From Lagopus muta (lineage: Eukaryota > Chordata > Aves > Galliformes > Phasianidae), in the NCBI RefSeq assembly GCF_023343835.1, contig NC_064433.1:138101957-138165956 (forward strand): a stretch of 64,000 nt of DNA, written 5' to 3'. Shown piece after piece: positions 1 through 11,518 of the stretch. The notes under the pieces were generated by a model. The model worked only from the letters and a program-made list of their open reading frames with translations. It was not told where the DNA came from and did no database searches. The position numbers and the translations under genes are program-made. How positions within the stretch are numbered: the stretch's first letter is position 1; every line of letters starts with the position of its first letter.

Positions 1-1052
1 GGAAGGCCGCATGGGAAGAAATGTGGTTCGCTGGGCTGCAAGTTACTTGCCGGAGAGGATTAATACTTGCTAACCATGTCTAATTGTGAAATTAAAAGAC
101 GAGACCAGCATGGGAAGAGAGCTGATCTTGAATTTTTTGTTGTTAAGCACACTGCTACTATTGCTTCCTGCACAGCACTTTCCTCTATGCAAAGGAACGC
201 CACTGCAAAAATAGAGGGGAACATTTCCATACTTTTTTTTTTCATTGCGCGTGTTGCATTAATGGTCACTTCTCTGTCCTGCCTACACCGTCTGCTGAGA
301 CACAGAAACTGCTGTGAAAACTGTGAGCAACAGACAACATTGCTGGGGGAGACAGGGCTTAACTGTATAGACAAGACAAGATGGGGAGAATTAAGAATAA
401 AGCAGCTCACGCCAATTTAAAAGGATTGTAACTAGTTTTCCAAGGGCCAGAGGGCAACATATGTGCTGAAACTGCCTCTAAAGCTTTGTCTCAAGGAAGA
501 AAATTACCTGCTTCTAACAATAGGTGCCAGCTATCACTGGAGCCATGTTGGTGTTACATACAGTGCATCACAGATGTGGTGACACAGAAACCCTGCTCCA
601 TGCTGCACCACAAACTTGAGCTCAACCTCTTCATGGACTTTCATGGAAAAAAAGAACCCAGAAGCTGCTGAATCACTGAACTCTCTCTGGTTAAGGGTTC
701 CCTCTCTCTGACACATCAGAAAGGACATTTTCACGTGGCCCGGTGGCAATTAAAGCTCTCCATGCATCAGCAAGAAAGCGACAATAAGAAAAATATAATA
801 AAGGAGACAGGAGACCAGTATTTATGGTCCCACATGTGCTCTCAGCTCAGCCAGATCCAAGTTAGGAACAATCCCTGAGTGAGAGCAGGCTTCCTGCATT
901 CAAATAGGTGCACTAGCCCTAGAAAAAAAAACCACTCTGCTTCACTTTCCCTGCAGTATAAGCACATGCTCACATCTTTTATCAAAATAAGACTGTGGTT
1001 AGTATTTAGATATTATGGATACACATTTCTCCAACACACACATATAGATTAC
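1..1052 (-). other. CARS2 intron 9 (partial)
   Basis: Intronic sequence downstream of exon 9. I see a short T-run and no coding exon or recognisable repeat. Confidence 0.6.
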
Positions 1053-1120
1053 CTTGATTGTTATGTAGTTTTTTAACGACTTAGACATTTTTTCTTGACT
1101 TCCTTTAACGTGTAAATGCC
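1053..1120 (-). CDS. CARS2: CARS2 coding exon 9 (KMSKS motif)
   Basis: A 68-nt exon lies between TTGTTCTAG and GTAATC. It encodes [19 protein letters not shown], then TIK. KMSKS is the second ATP-binding signature of class I synthetases. It ends in phase 0 after residue 317. No reading frame was found in 1-1052 that continues the protein, so exon 10 lies outside the window. Confidence 0.95.
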
Positions 1121-4100
1121 CTAGAACAAAACAAATGCATCAGGATAAGTTAGTGTGCTTCTGAATGGGCACTGAACAAGACTAATCTCTGCACTGAGAC
1201 ACTGGAGTCACAGGAGGCAGCAGATGCATGCCAACCATCTCAATGCAATGCACTTGTTATTGTTCATAACTGTTGCTAGCAGTCCTGCACATCTCCACAC
1301 TCTCAGCTCTAGCTGGGTGGAGTATAAAACAGAAGAAAATGTTATTCAATGAAGAACCAGGGTATGAATAGAAACATTAATAAAGAAATAACAAAGTCCT
1401 CATTAATTAAATTGATAATAGATTTTTTAAAAATTAAAAACAAAACAAAAAAAAAAAAGAAAAACAAGCAAGGAAGAATCCTTCTTTCTTCACTGAAAAG
1501 TACCTCACCCCTGACTTTCCAGAAACATTTTAAGGCTTTCAAAGGTAGCCCAGTGATAGCACAACACCCCAGAGACCCAGACGTTTTTCTAATATGTAAT
1601 AATTGCTGGTAGCTATCACACTACATTTTTTTTTTATTATTCCTAAATTGTATTACATTGATAGAAAATACCTTGTGCGTACAATTTTCTGCACACTGCC
1701 AATTCCAAAACTTAATCTACCAAAATTGTGCAAATAGCTGTTCATCAGAATGGATTAGACAGGATAAGGAAGACACTCAGATCTGCATTTCCTAAAGTTC
1801 TGTTTTAAAAGATAGCACAGAGCAAGTTTTTGAAAAGCAAAGGGTAGTTTTTACAAGTTGCTTCTCAGAAGCTGCTTTCTGAAAACACAAGTGTTCCTTC
1901 TAATACTTACATCTAAAAATCTGACAGCAGCTTGAAGACGTACAAAAAAAGCCTGTGAGGAATATTGTATTTGGGAAATAAAGTCAAAAATGCTATCTGG
2001 GAGTCTGCTCAAAGAGGAGCTAGTGAAGGCTGTGGGGAACATCCAGGCAACACAAGGTGGCCATCCAGATCTTCTACCCTTAAATTGTGTTTCCCTGTTC
2101 AGCTCTCAGCTCTGCCCCCACCAAGGACACAGGGCTGTCAGCCACAGCCTCCAAAGTCTGGCATCTCCAGAGCACTCCAGGCAACAAGGAGCACGTCTGC
2201 ATGGCAACAAGGGCTGCATGCTAATGCTGCTCACCACACCTTCATGTAGGCATGACTCTGACCAGCCCCCATGAAGGCCTTCCATCAGAACCGACTCCTC
2301 GTCTGCTGCCTTGGGGAGTTCATCAGATAGAAGAGAAATACACCCTCTGTCAAGGGTAGCAAAAGATCGGGGGATCCATAGATCCAGAACCAGCTACAAG
2401 AAAAATGCACAAGTCAATCAAAACCTCATTTCCATCGTGTTTGCCCTGACCGCTACCAGGCGAGGGCGTTTTCATTACACAGACCAATTCAGGGCCCTAA
2501 GCAAAAACATGCCGACTGCCAGAAATACTGCACACCTGCAGCTCTAATGACTCCAGTAAAAATCAACAGACACTTTTGTGAAGGGAAAAGGAATAGCTTG
2601 GGTGCGATTTTTTTTTCCCTCCTTTTCTAAAGCTGCCTAAATATTGACTGACTTAACTTTTGGCAGCCAAATTTCAAACGACTTGGCCATGATTTCCTAG
2701 GAAAGTATCAGTAACATCTGAATTTGAAATAATACTCCTCTTCAAGTGTTTCAGTACTTAAAGAGAATGATTTCATTAAAGAATCACAAAATATAAGGAT
2801 TTTCATAACTTTGGCTTGGAGCTTTTCCCAGAGTACAAGCAGTCTAAAAATAAAGTCCTCATAAGAAGATTTATCCCCGGTGCAGGGGATTTTCTTCCTC
2901 TAATAGGGATTGCTCCTCCAATACTGTGCCTGCTAAAATTCTGAGGTCTGTTACCAGAATAAACTGTTTCTGAAGCTGATTCGTTTGCCTTAAATAATTC
3001 ATGCTGTCGTCCTCCAGCAAAATTTTTTTGAATTAATGAACGCAATCTGTCAGCTCCTAAAGAACCTCAGCATTCAAACTGCTCTTGCAATCAACGTTTT
3101 CTGGTTTTTCTTTTCTGAGAAATCTTCAATCCTCTGCAGTTTGTTTCAAAGAATACTCCCCCTGTAGTGATGAGTCCAAGCTCAACAACTCGGACTGACT
3201 GCTTTGTTTAGCAGAAGGCTTCAGCTGGCAGTGCATCTCAGTAGAAGCGCAGAGAAATCCCCAGCACGGCAGGAGTAAAGCACACCCTGGAGGATGCACC
3301 AGCCTCTGGACAATTTCTGTTGACTTATAACAGCCTCTGCATTGGGAACTGAAACTAGAATTTAAAATTCATCCCAAACTGTACAAACAGATACATATTT
3401 ACACACACACACAAAAAAAGCCAGACTAATTCCCAGAGTGTACCATAGGCTGCACAACTTGTGCTCAGACAAGTAACTCAAAAACTTCAACAAGAGATGT
3501 TGCACAAAGTATTGTTCAGTAAGAGAAAACATAGACTGCAGTTGATTTTCTATTGCCTTCAGTACTTTGAAAACCATCCAGAACCACTACAACTACAACA
3601 GGAAGTATGAACTTCAAGGTTTCTAGCAGAACAACAACAACAGTATGATCATAAAATGATGTAGTTCAGAGCACTCTGCAGCAGAATCTTCACTGAAGGA
3701 CATCATATGAGGTGGCAGGGAACAGTTTTACACAACACCAAGCAATATCATAATGCCAAAGATTGAGTGAGCAAAAGACAATTTGGCATAATTTAGTCAG
3801 GTGTGAGCAGTGAGGTCACTTCTGGGGGAAGATGACAGATATGTAGAGGATACACCAAGACCAAGGTCAAGTTGAGTCAGTCACTCTCTATAGGATAGGC
3901 AGAGAGTTGGGCACCAGTGAGGAGGGTTAAGGGACTACGGTGACATGCCTCACTGCCTCTGCTCTTCCACAACACCGAGGGCTGGATGGGGCCCCAGGCA
4001 GCCTGGTCTAGTAATAAATGTAGATGGAGGTTGGTGGCCCTCCCTGTGGTGGGGGGGTTGGAGATTCATGATGCTTGAGGTCCTTTCTAACCCGGGCCAT

Positions 4101-5259
4101 TCTGTGATTCTGGGAGGGGTGAGTGACTTGGTCTAGATGTAGCCCATAGGTGTTACATACCTCCTTCTACCTTCCCAGCAGCAACTTCTTCAATCGTGCC
4201 CGAGCAGACTCAACCAAAGTGTCTGACTCACTCAGTCCTCAGTATTATTAATTCTGTGTCTTACTCATCACTCAATATAATGCTACTGGAGTATTTAGAG
4301 AGGAATATATTTATAAGAGCTTCTCAGGATAATTTACATAGTTACAGATATGTGAATCACATGTTCAAAACTTTCAGTTATTAGTCACTAGAGAATATGT
4401 TAGGTTTTCCCCACATTTCAAACCATGCAAAACATCTCAACCGAGATGCTTGTCTGCAGGATCACTGCTGTGAGCTTGGTTGGTTCATTGGTTCGTGCAG
4501 CTTTGCATCCACTCTGTTCTCATCCTCCAGTAGTATGATGTCTTTTCCCTATCATGATTAAAGCCTTTTACCATACTTACTATTTAGCTCAGCACTCTAC
4601 TTAAAACTTCCTTTCACGCCCACAAGCAACTGGTACTGAGACAGATTGGAGAACTGGAGTGGTTTATTCCAGTTTCAAAGCTTTTAAAATATTATGATCA
4701 GTTACCTATCTATCTGGCGCCGTCATTCATCTGTCTCCAGATACTGAAGGTTCTATCTCTAAGACAGCAGGAATTTCTACTTTCAGAAGAACATACAGAA
4801 AAGCTCAATTATTTCCACTCCCTTTCTGCAGGACTGTTATAACCAAAATAAAATTTGAAAAGAGACTCTACCATAAGCATAAAAATTTTGGAGAAATTCA
4901 AATGAAAGAGACTTTGCAGGAAGAACTCTTCTTTCCACACTTTTCATTGGGAGGAAACACTGTATGTGGGTAATGCACACACTGTTATTACTTGGAGACT
5001 GATTCGGATGGTATGTCACTATTTCACTGTAACCATTTCATAAATAAAGGCATTCACTGTACAATTTCAAGATTCACTCTCATTTATGCTTCTTTGTTTA
5101 GTGAGGACAGAACCCGGCTGCTGTAGTACAGCATCTATTTGTAAAGTTTCCCTCACATTTCATGCCACAGAAATGGCAAAACTACAAAAATAAAGTAAAA
5201 TTCCCTAGAGCTCTACATGCCTCATGTACATATCATCAGGTGATGAATACTTTACTTAC
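1121..5259 (-). other. CARS2: CARS2 intron 8
   Basis: A 4.1-kb intron between the HHENE and KMSKS exons. It holds an A-rich run near 1420-1465 and a CR1 3' fragment near 3970-4113. Otherwise nothing recognisable. The open frames inside are short and match no family I know. Confidence 0.7.
3970..4113 (+). mobile_element. CR1 LINE 3' fragment
   Basis: Contains the CR1 tail: a GCTGGATGGGGCCC block, a leading-to-tail GGTTGGAG segment and a terminal CCATTCTGTGATTCTG. It is severely 5' truncated and inserted antisense to CARS2. Confidence 0.8.
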
Positions 5260-5393
5260 CAGAATGCAAAAAATAATTCCCCCACTGCTCACACTGATGA
5301 TACACCTCGCACTGCGCAATTTCATTTTCATGATGAGGAAATGCGAGATCTATGCCACCGGTATGGATGTCCAGCTGCTTTCCAAACACTGCA
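5260..5393 (-). CDS. CARS2: CARS2 coding exon 8 (HHENE zinc ligands)
   Basis: A 134-nt exon lies between TATTGTTACAG and GTAAGT. It encodes [18 protein letters not shown], then [24 protein letters not shown] supplies the remaining zinc ligands. The T after the acceptor completes the Ser codon of exon 7. A second AG four bases downstream breaks frame and is not used here. Confidence 0.96.
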
Positions 5394-7740
5394 CTGTAAC
5401 AATATTTTCCTGATCGGTAAGTAGAACACTACAAAAACTTGTGGTAAAAAAGAAAAAAAAAAAGATGAAGCAATATAAATATGTTATTTAATGACTGCAA
5501 TGTAATGTCAAGAAAGAACTTTTCAGATCTTGGATCAGATCTTGGATATCAAAATTGCAGCAGAACTATGTGTATGAGCAGGACCATATCTGCCCACAAT
5601 GAGTTTTCCTCGGCAGGAATGATTATTTTTTCTAATTTAGATTAAAGATTGACAAGCAGGACATCTCTTTTCCTTGTCCTGCTACGGTATCAGACAGCTG
5701 CCTTCATCTGCAGGCAAAACAACTTCAGTGACAACTGCTTCCTCAGATTTGGTATTACCATTCTTGTTATTACCATTTTGTACCTGTCAGGCCACCCAGA
5801 GCAGGATGCCCAGGGCCACGGCCAGGTAGCTGCTAGAGACCCTCAGAGAGCAGACACCACAGCCTCTGTGCAGCCTCTGCAGCACTCCATCATCTGCACA
5901 GTGCAGAAGTACCCCTGGTGTTCAGAGCGAGCTTCTACATTCCAGTTTGTGTCCACAGCCTCTTGTCCTGGCATTGGGTCTCACTGAAAGGAGCCTGGCT
6001 ATGTTCTCTGTGCACTGTTCTTTCAGGGATTTATAGACATAAATCTGTACAATTTGATACACTTTTAAACCACCTCAGTTGGGGCAGAAGAAGGTAAGAA
6101 AATCAGAAGAGGAAGACAGTGTTCCTGTAGCCATTTTGAAAGCCCGTGCCTCTCTGCTTCTTTCTGCCTGCTTGAAAATCAGATTAAGCACGGACTTCTG
6201 GAGACCTCATCTTGCCTGTGGAAGCACAGCGCATCCCATTGTCAGTGAAGCTCCAAAAAGGAGACCAGATCAAAGTCACATCAGATGGTTCCCTTCTGCA
6301 GGACTACACCAGTGACCATTGCTCCTCTGTCACCTTCCTACACATGCACATCAAAGATATTTCAAAATTAATTCACCTAGCTCCAAGTGCTTGGAGATCT
6401 TCGGCAAAAACAGACAAGTAGTTATTGCTTAAAATTAGAACCTGACAGCCGACTGTGACAGCAAAACACTTTACATAACTTAAAAGTCTAAGTTTCCCAT
6501 TTTCCACAGTCCCAGATTACTACACTTACACTCTCTGCATGACTCTACATCTATTTCCACGGCGAGAGCCGCATCCAGACACAGCAAAGGTAAGTTTTTA
6601 CAGAAGGAGACAGATACTTTAAGTAGCATCACAATAGCAGATATGCAATTTTGTAAAGGGTTGTTATTTCTTATTTCGAGTGCACTTGTGTCACAGGCTG
6701 CACTTTAAATGCAGCACACTTCTGTGTACTTCAGTTGCTTTAAGCGCTGTTCCATAGTGCAGAAATTGTTTAGTGACATAAAATCTCTTTTTCTAAATGC
6801 TTTTCACTATCAAGCAGTAATTACTAACAACCTTAGGTATACCAGCACAGCCTGTGGAAGAGAAAACTAAAGCAGCTGTTCCACATGCTTTCAGCTTAGG
6901 TTCCAAACATTCAAGAGAAACCAGCTCAGGTCTCAATAATTTCTTATTAGCTTCCAAAGAAGACTTGAGAGTAATGAAAACTAAGTACCATCATCAATCT
7001 TTCAAGATGAAAAGAGTTAAAGAGTCTTTTCTAAACACAAATTAATCGGTCATAAATTAGATCTGCACTAAACAAAGTACTACTATCCTGTGGAGTAAAT
7101 AAAACAAAATTCCAAATTAAGAGCAAATTAATTTAAACCAGCTTTAAACAAACTGCTACCATGCACAATTTGCATCATGCTCACAGAATATACTGCCACA
7201 AAGAAAACAGAATATGTAAAACTGCAGCTGACTTTTAAAGAAAGCTGTGTAATGAGAGATGTAATTAGCACACACATCCACAACTGCTGCTAAGACGAGG
7301 CCAGCAAAATCTTCTATGTTCAGTGGAGCTGGGATGGAATTCCAGGCCCTGTCCTCCTCATACTGCACCATAGACTTGACCAGGTTCACTATGGATTGCA
7401 AAAAGTGCAAGACAGATGAAAGACACACTGTAACTTTTATGAAAATGCTGGTTACTCAGTTGAAGCTAAAAGACTCCCTAATCAATTATGTGATCCTGCG
7501 TGGCTTATTTTAAATGCTCACTTTTCTCTCAAAAGAGAAAAGTGACAAAATAAAACCAGATGCTGCTCCATCAAGGCAGAGGAGGAAGATTTGTGCCACA
7601 CTCAAAATCCCCAAACTGGAGCAAATAGATTAAAACTGGTTCTTTCTACTGATGAGAAGAAAAAAGCAGCACTGCTGCTACCATTGCACTGTAACTGAAA
7701 ACAAGAAACGACAATGGATTTTAAATACAAGAAATCTGAC
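5394..7740 (-). other. CARS2: CARS2 intron 7
   Basis: A 2.3-kb intron with one diverged CR1 fragment near 5780-6010. A 90-codon open frame at 7156-7428 (minus) shows no family resemblance and is probably chance. Confidence 0.7.
5780..6010 (-). mobile_element. Diverged CR1 LINE fragment
   Basis: Reads as the reverse complement of the CR1 3' region: a GGATGCCCAGGGCCACGG block, CCACAGCCTCTGTGCAGCCT, then CCTCTTGTCCTGGCATTGGG. Neither the octamer tail nor the RT region is preserved. Older than most copies in the window, judging by mismatches to the shared CR1 pattern. Confidence 0.7.
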
Positions 7741-7870
7741 CTTGATATCGTGGAGCATTCAATGTGCCACCCAGGTCTTCCCTTTCCCCAAGGAGAACTC
7801 CAGGATAACTCTTGAGGTTTGGCAGCTTTCCACAGGGCAAAATCTCTACCGTGCCGCTTATCTGTATCAA
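7741..7870 (-). CDS. CARS2: CARS2 coding exon 7 (WHIEC zinc ligand)
   Basis: A 130-nt exon lies between TCTGTGGCAG and GTCAGA. It encodes [18 protein letters not shown], then [13 protein letters not shown]. The F-A-L-W-K and [10 protein letters not shown] blocks are invariant in CysRS; Cys245 corresponds to a zinc ligand used for cysteine selection. It ends on the first two bases of a Ser codon. Confidence 0.96.
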
Positions 7871-9895
7871 CTGCCACAGAAAAGAGAGTGGTTAATGGGA
7901 CATGCCTCAGAAAGACACAGTGAACAAATGAAAGAAAGTAGAATTGCATGCTTAGTGAACTACTCAGATTTTATTCTCTTTGCCCAACTTTTCCTCCATC
8001 TTTTTTCTTTTCCTGATTATACTGGGTTTCCAGTCTTCTCATCCTGTTTAAAAAAAATTATATATTATGTTGAATCTGATTTCTGCAGGCTAAGAAGATG
8101 GATAAGCATCTGGATGTAAGAGTCTTTAATACATCCAATCCTTCCAATCCTTTTGGCCTTCTCCAGTCTTGTATCACCCATTTGCTTACTTATCAACCAG
8201 TTTCCTAGGACAAACAGGTTACACTGCAGCAGCAGAATTAAAAAAAATCCTTCAATACTCAACATTGTTCATCAGTTTTATCAGCAGATAGAAGTTAGAT
8301 TTACTTCTTTCCTCTGCTTCTACCAGAACACTAACAAAAACACTGTGCATGACATGGTCTAATCTCATCCCTGCATCATTCCAGCACCAATATATTTTTG
8401 GAGCTCAGATGGTCACTTTTCTCAATCTATTCTAATTGCACTTTATTGATATTACATAGAATCAGTTTTAATTCAGAATGTCATGCAATATTAAGTAAAG
8501 CACTTTACAAAAATCCATTACACCTGCTTTATCATTCAAAATTGATAAGAAATAAAGGATAGAAACACAGCCCAAGTTTTATCTAGTGAATCTTCACCTT
8601 GGCTCTTTCACTATCTTGCCAAGCCCTGGCTGATTTGTGCCTGTTGACTCCGTGTCTCTCTTGATTTTTCTCAGTATATTTCTACAAAAAAAAAAAAATC
8701 ACTCTTTGTCTACTCGGTTATAAACTCAATAACAGACACAGAATCTTCAGAGACTGGAGTAAATTTAGTAGCAAGTGAATTGAAGGGAAATAAGGTAAAA
8801 CGTGAGCGGTTGAGGCTCAGGGGCACCTCTGGAGAATGTCTTGTGCAACCACCTGCTCAGTGCAGGAGGCTCAGGGTCACATCCTGTGGAACTGTGAGCA
8901 CCCTCAAGGGAAGAAACTCCACAACCTACTGCTAGTATCTTCTGCCCAACTACACTCTTGTTAATACTGTATGCAGAAACCCTGTGAAGGCAGCAGGTTT
9001 AACAGCGCAGTGAAACACAGCACATCCCTAGCCATACTCACTGGGGACCCCTATGCTACTAGGTGCCTGCAGCTAGTCAGGGAGATGTTTTCAGCTTGTC
9101 AGGAACTGCTCTATAACACAATCCCTTTGTGTGCTTTAATGATACAACTCCAAAGCAAAGCTGTAAAAAAGCTTCCGGCTGCAGCTCACTTGAATATCAC
9201 CTCCTGGGCATTCTCAGGAATTGCAAACAGAACATTTTCAATGAAGACACAGTGAACTTCAGCACACAAAGCATGCAGAAGATCTGTCTTAAACTCTCCT
9301 ACACAGAGACTTGACCATAGCTGATTTACAGAAACTACAGAGAGGATCAGCAATCCTGCTCAGCAAAACTGCAGCGAAGATAGAATACAACCAAGGGTAC
9401 AGGTGTATGTTACCACAGCCCACCAAGAGAGCTCATACAATCACTCTGCTTGACAGTAGTGGTAAGCAATAAAAGATGTGAATGCATCTGGTTAGTGCAC
9501 ACCAGTAGGGTGCAACTGCACCACTATAACAAGGCAGGTGATGTTTCTCCCTGCCAATCCTCACTGCTGCCTAGTGTGTGGGCTGAGAGCATCACCTCAC
9601 TACTCAGTCTGTGTGTATTGCTCCAAGGATTTAAATAAAATTGAGAACCACAATTGTTTTAAGGTACTGGAACAAAAGTGGAGAGAAAAACAAGCATAAA
9701 AAGACACCACTAAGCTTCCTCTTGCACTGGCAACACCTCAGTAAGTAACTACTAAAACAATGATGTTCTGATTAACTGAAAAAGCTGTCTATATACAAGT
9801 TAAAAAACCACTTCAGACTGTTGAATGAAGGTTTATATATCAATACATCATGAGTTCAGACAAAGCATTAACACAAATTGCTACCAAGAACTTAC
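7871..9895 (-). other. CARS2: CARS2 intron 6
   Basis: A 2.0-kb intron. A degraded CR1 piece lies near 8805-8950. The remainder, including several 60-155-codon open frames, has no recognisable content. Confidence 0.65.
8805..8950 (-). mobile_element. Degraded CR1 LINE fragment
   Basis: Matches the CR1 order CACCTCTGGAGA, CAACCACCTGCTCA, CAGGGTCAC, then ACTCCACAACCT, read in the antisense direction. No tail octamers are visible. Moderate certainty because of divergence. Confidence 0.55.
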
Positions 9896-9979
9896 CTGCT
9901 TCACTTTGTGTATCAGCAGAAAGAGCAGTTAATACTCCATACCTTTCTCCCCAAGACTTGACATCAAAATAAACATTGC
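9896..9979 (-). CDS. CARS2: CARS2 coding exon 6
   Basis: An 84-nt exon lies between CTATTAG and GTAAGT. The first bases finish the Gly codon from exon 5, then encode NVYFDVKSWGERYGVLTAL. The N-V-Y-F-D stretch is a strong CysRS marker. The rest is the variable insert also seen in the human protein. Confidence 0.93.
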
Positions 9980-10659
9980 CTAATAGAAAAGAAATATTTA
10001 GCTTCACAGTAAAGATGGGGAACGTTCACTGTTGATACAATGCAGACAAAAGCAGAATAAAACACCCTTGTACTTCCATTTGAAATTCAGAAATGCTACA
10101 GCAGTAGCAGCCCACATTTCTTTATTATTAGCTTTCCAGTAACCTAATTTACTCATTTTGCACTGAAGATAACGTTGTTTTCTGGAGATCCCCCTGGGTT
10201 CTTCCCAGGACAAGTGATCCATCCCACGACTGAAGCATTACCTATACTGTTCCTGTTACAATACACTTAACACTCTTCTACAAGCATCAGCTCTACTAAA
10301 AATTTCCCACACGCTGTTTGCAGGTATGACTTCTACAGTACATAGGAGATGTCCAACTCCTGCTCAGAGCTAACAGAGCTAACCCCCAGCTCCCTCAAAA
10401 ACCTAGGCCAGGACTTCCCCACAGGAGCTGAAACAGCAGCTTATTACAATAAACATTTATGTTCAGTATTGAATTACTTCTTGTTCAGATATTGACTCAA
10501 GAGTTGTTCTGCACAGTTGCATCGTAACAGGCAAGTTGCTCACACCATGATAATCAACATAAGGAAAATCTGGTACAGCATATCTCATCTGACCCCAAAA
10601 CAGGATCCCTTTGAGTGCTTGCTTTCCATGCATGCGAGCTGCCTTGCTACAAATCTTAC

Positions 10660-10765
10660 CTTGTGAAGTTGCATAAGCCTGTCCGTTAGCAATTATTGTC
10701 TTTATGAAGGAAATTATCTGAGGAATGTTTTCAGTCACTCTCATATATACTGTCGGAGGAAGGAC
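10660..10765 (-). CDS. CARS2: CARS2 coding exon 5
   Basis: A 106-nt exon lies between TTACTTAAG and GTAAGA. It encodes [16 protein letters not shown], then [18 protein letters not shown], the conserved T-E-N-I-P-Q-I-I region of CysRS. It ends one base into a Gly codon. Confidence 0.95.
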
Positions 10766-10879
10766 CTTAAGTAAAGAAATTGTAACAGTTCATCAACCCA
10801 CACGTAATGCACTGCTGACAAGCCACTCCAAATTAAGAAACTGACTTTAAAGAACATCTGTTCTAATCTTTATCTTAGC

Positions 10880-10904
10880 AAAACAAACAAACAAACAAAC
10901 AAAC
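10880..10904. repeat. (CAAA)n microsatellite
   Basis: About six perfect CAAA units in CARS2 intron 4. Confidence 0.9.
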
Positions 10905-11446
10905 CCTATGAATATCATAAGAAGGTCACAAGCAGTACTTAAGATGTAGATAATATTAAAATGAAATTGAGGAAGAGACAGATATAGTAAATAAATAAAT
11001 CTGCTAGCTTTCACCAGAGGCTTACTCCCTGCTTCTGGACAAGAAGCAAAGTCATCTGCAATCAAAGAATGAATATTAGATGCTTTATATACTTCAGGTC
11101 TGGATATTCCTGCATGACAGTAAACACATATTATCTATAAATCAAGACCTTATTACACAGAGTGGAAGGTCTGTGTTCCTTTACAAATTTAACTTGTTTA
11201 TTCCCCCTCTCTGAATACCCAAGTTTTGCTTCCTTTCCCATTCTTAACACAAAAGATGTGCAATACAAAGCCTTTGTCCTCTCAGAAGAATGAAAAAGTA
11301 AAACACTACCCAGTCACTGAACAACACTTCATAAGACAAGCAACCAATTGCTTTTTTTCCCCTCAGATCAAACTGTCAAATTCAGATTCCTGACCAAAAT
11401 AAGTGCTTGGAAAGATTCTAAAATGCAGCAGCTCACGTATCTGTAC

Positions 11447-11518
11447 CTTTAATGATGCCATATCTTGTTTAAAGTCTTCTTCATACATACGAGCAAGAGC
11501 TACTGGCGATATATTCAT
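11447..11518 (-). CDS. CARS2: CARS2 coding exon 4
   Basis: A 72-nt, 24-codon, phase-0 exon lies between TTTTTTTTCAG and GTACAG. It encodes the segment starting [16 protein letters not shown] and ending ASLK, which matches the family helix after the Asp-Asp-Lys stretch of exon 3. Confidence 0.94.

Noticed and set aside
3362-3577. Minus-strand frame containing TLGISLA, like a late CARS2 segment
   Set aside because: The similarity is limited to a few residues, lies upstream of exon 9 in gene order, and the flanking residues do not fit.
7156-7428. 90-codon minus-strand frame in CARS2 intron 7
   Set aside because: I considered it as a CARS2 exon, but the residues match no part of CysRS and exons 7 and 8 join in phase without it.
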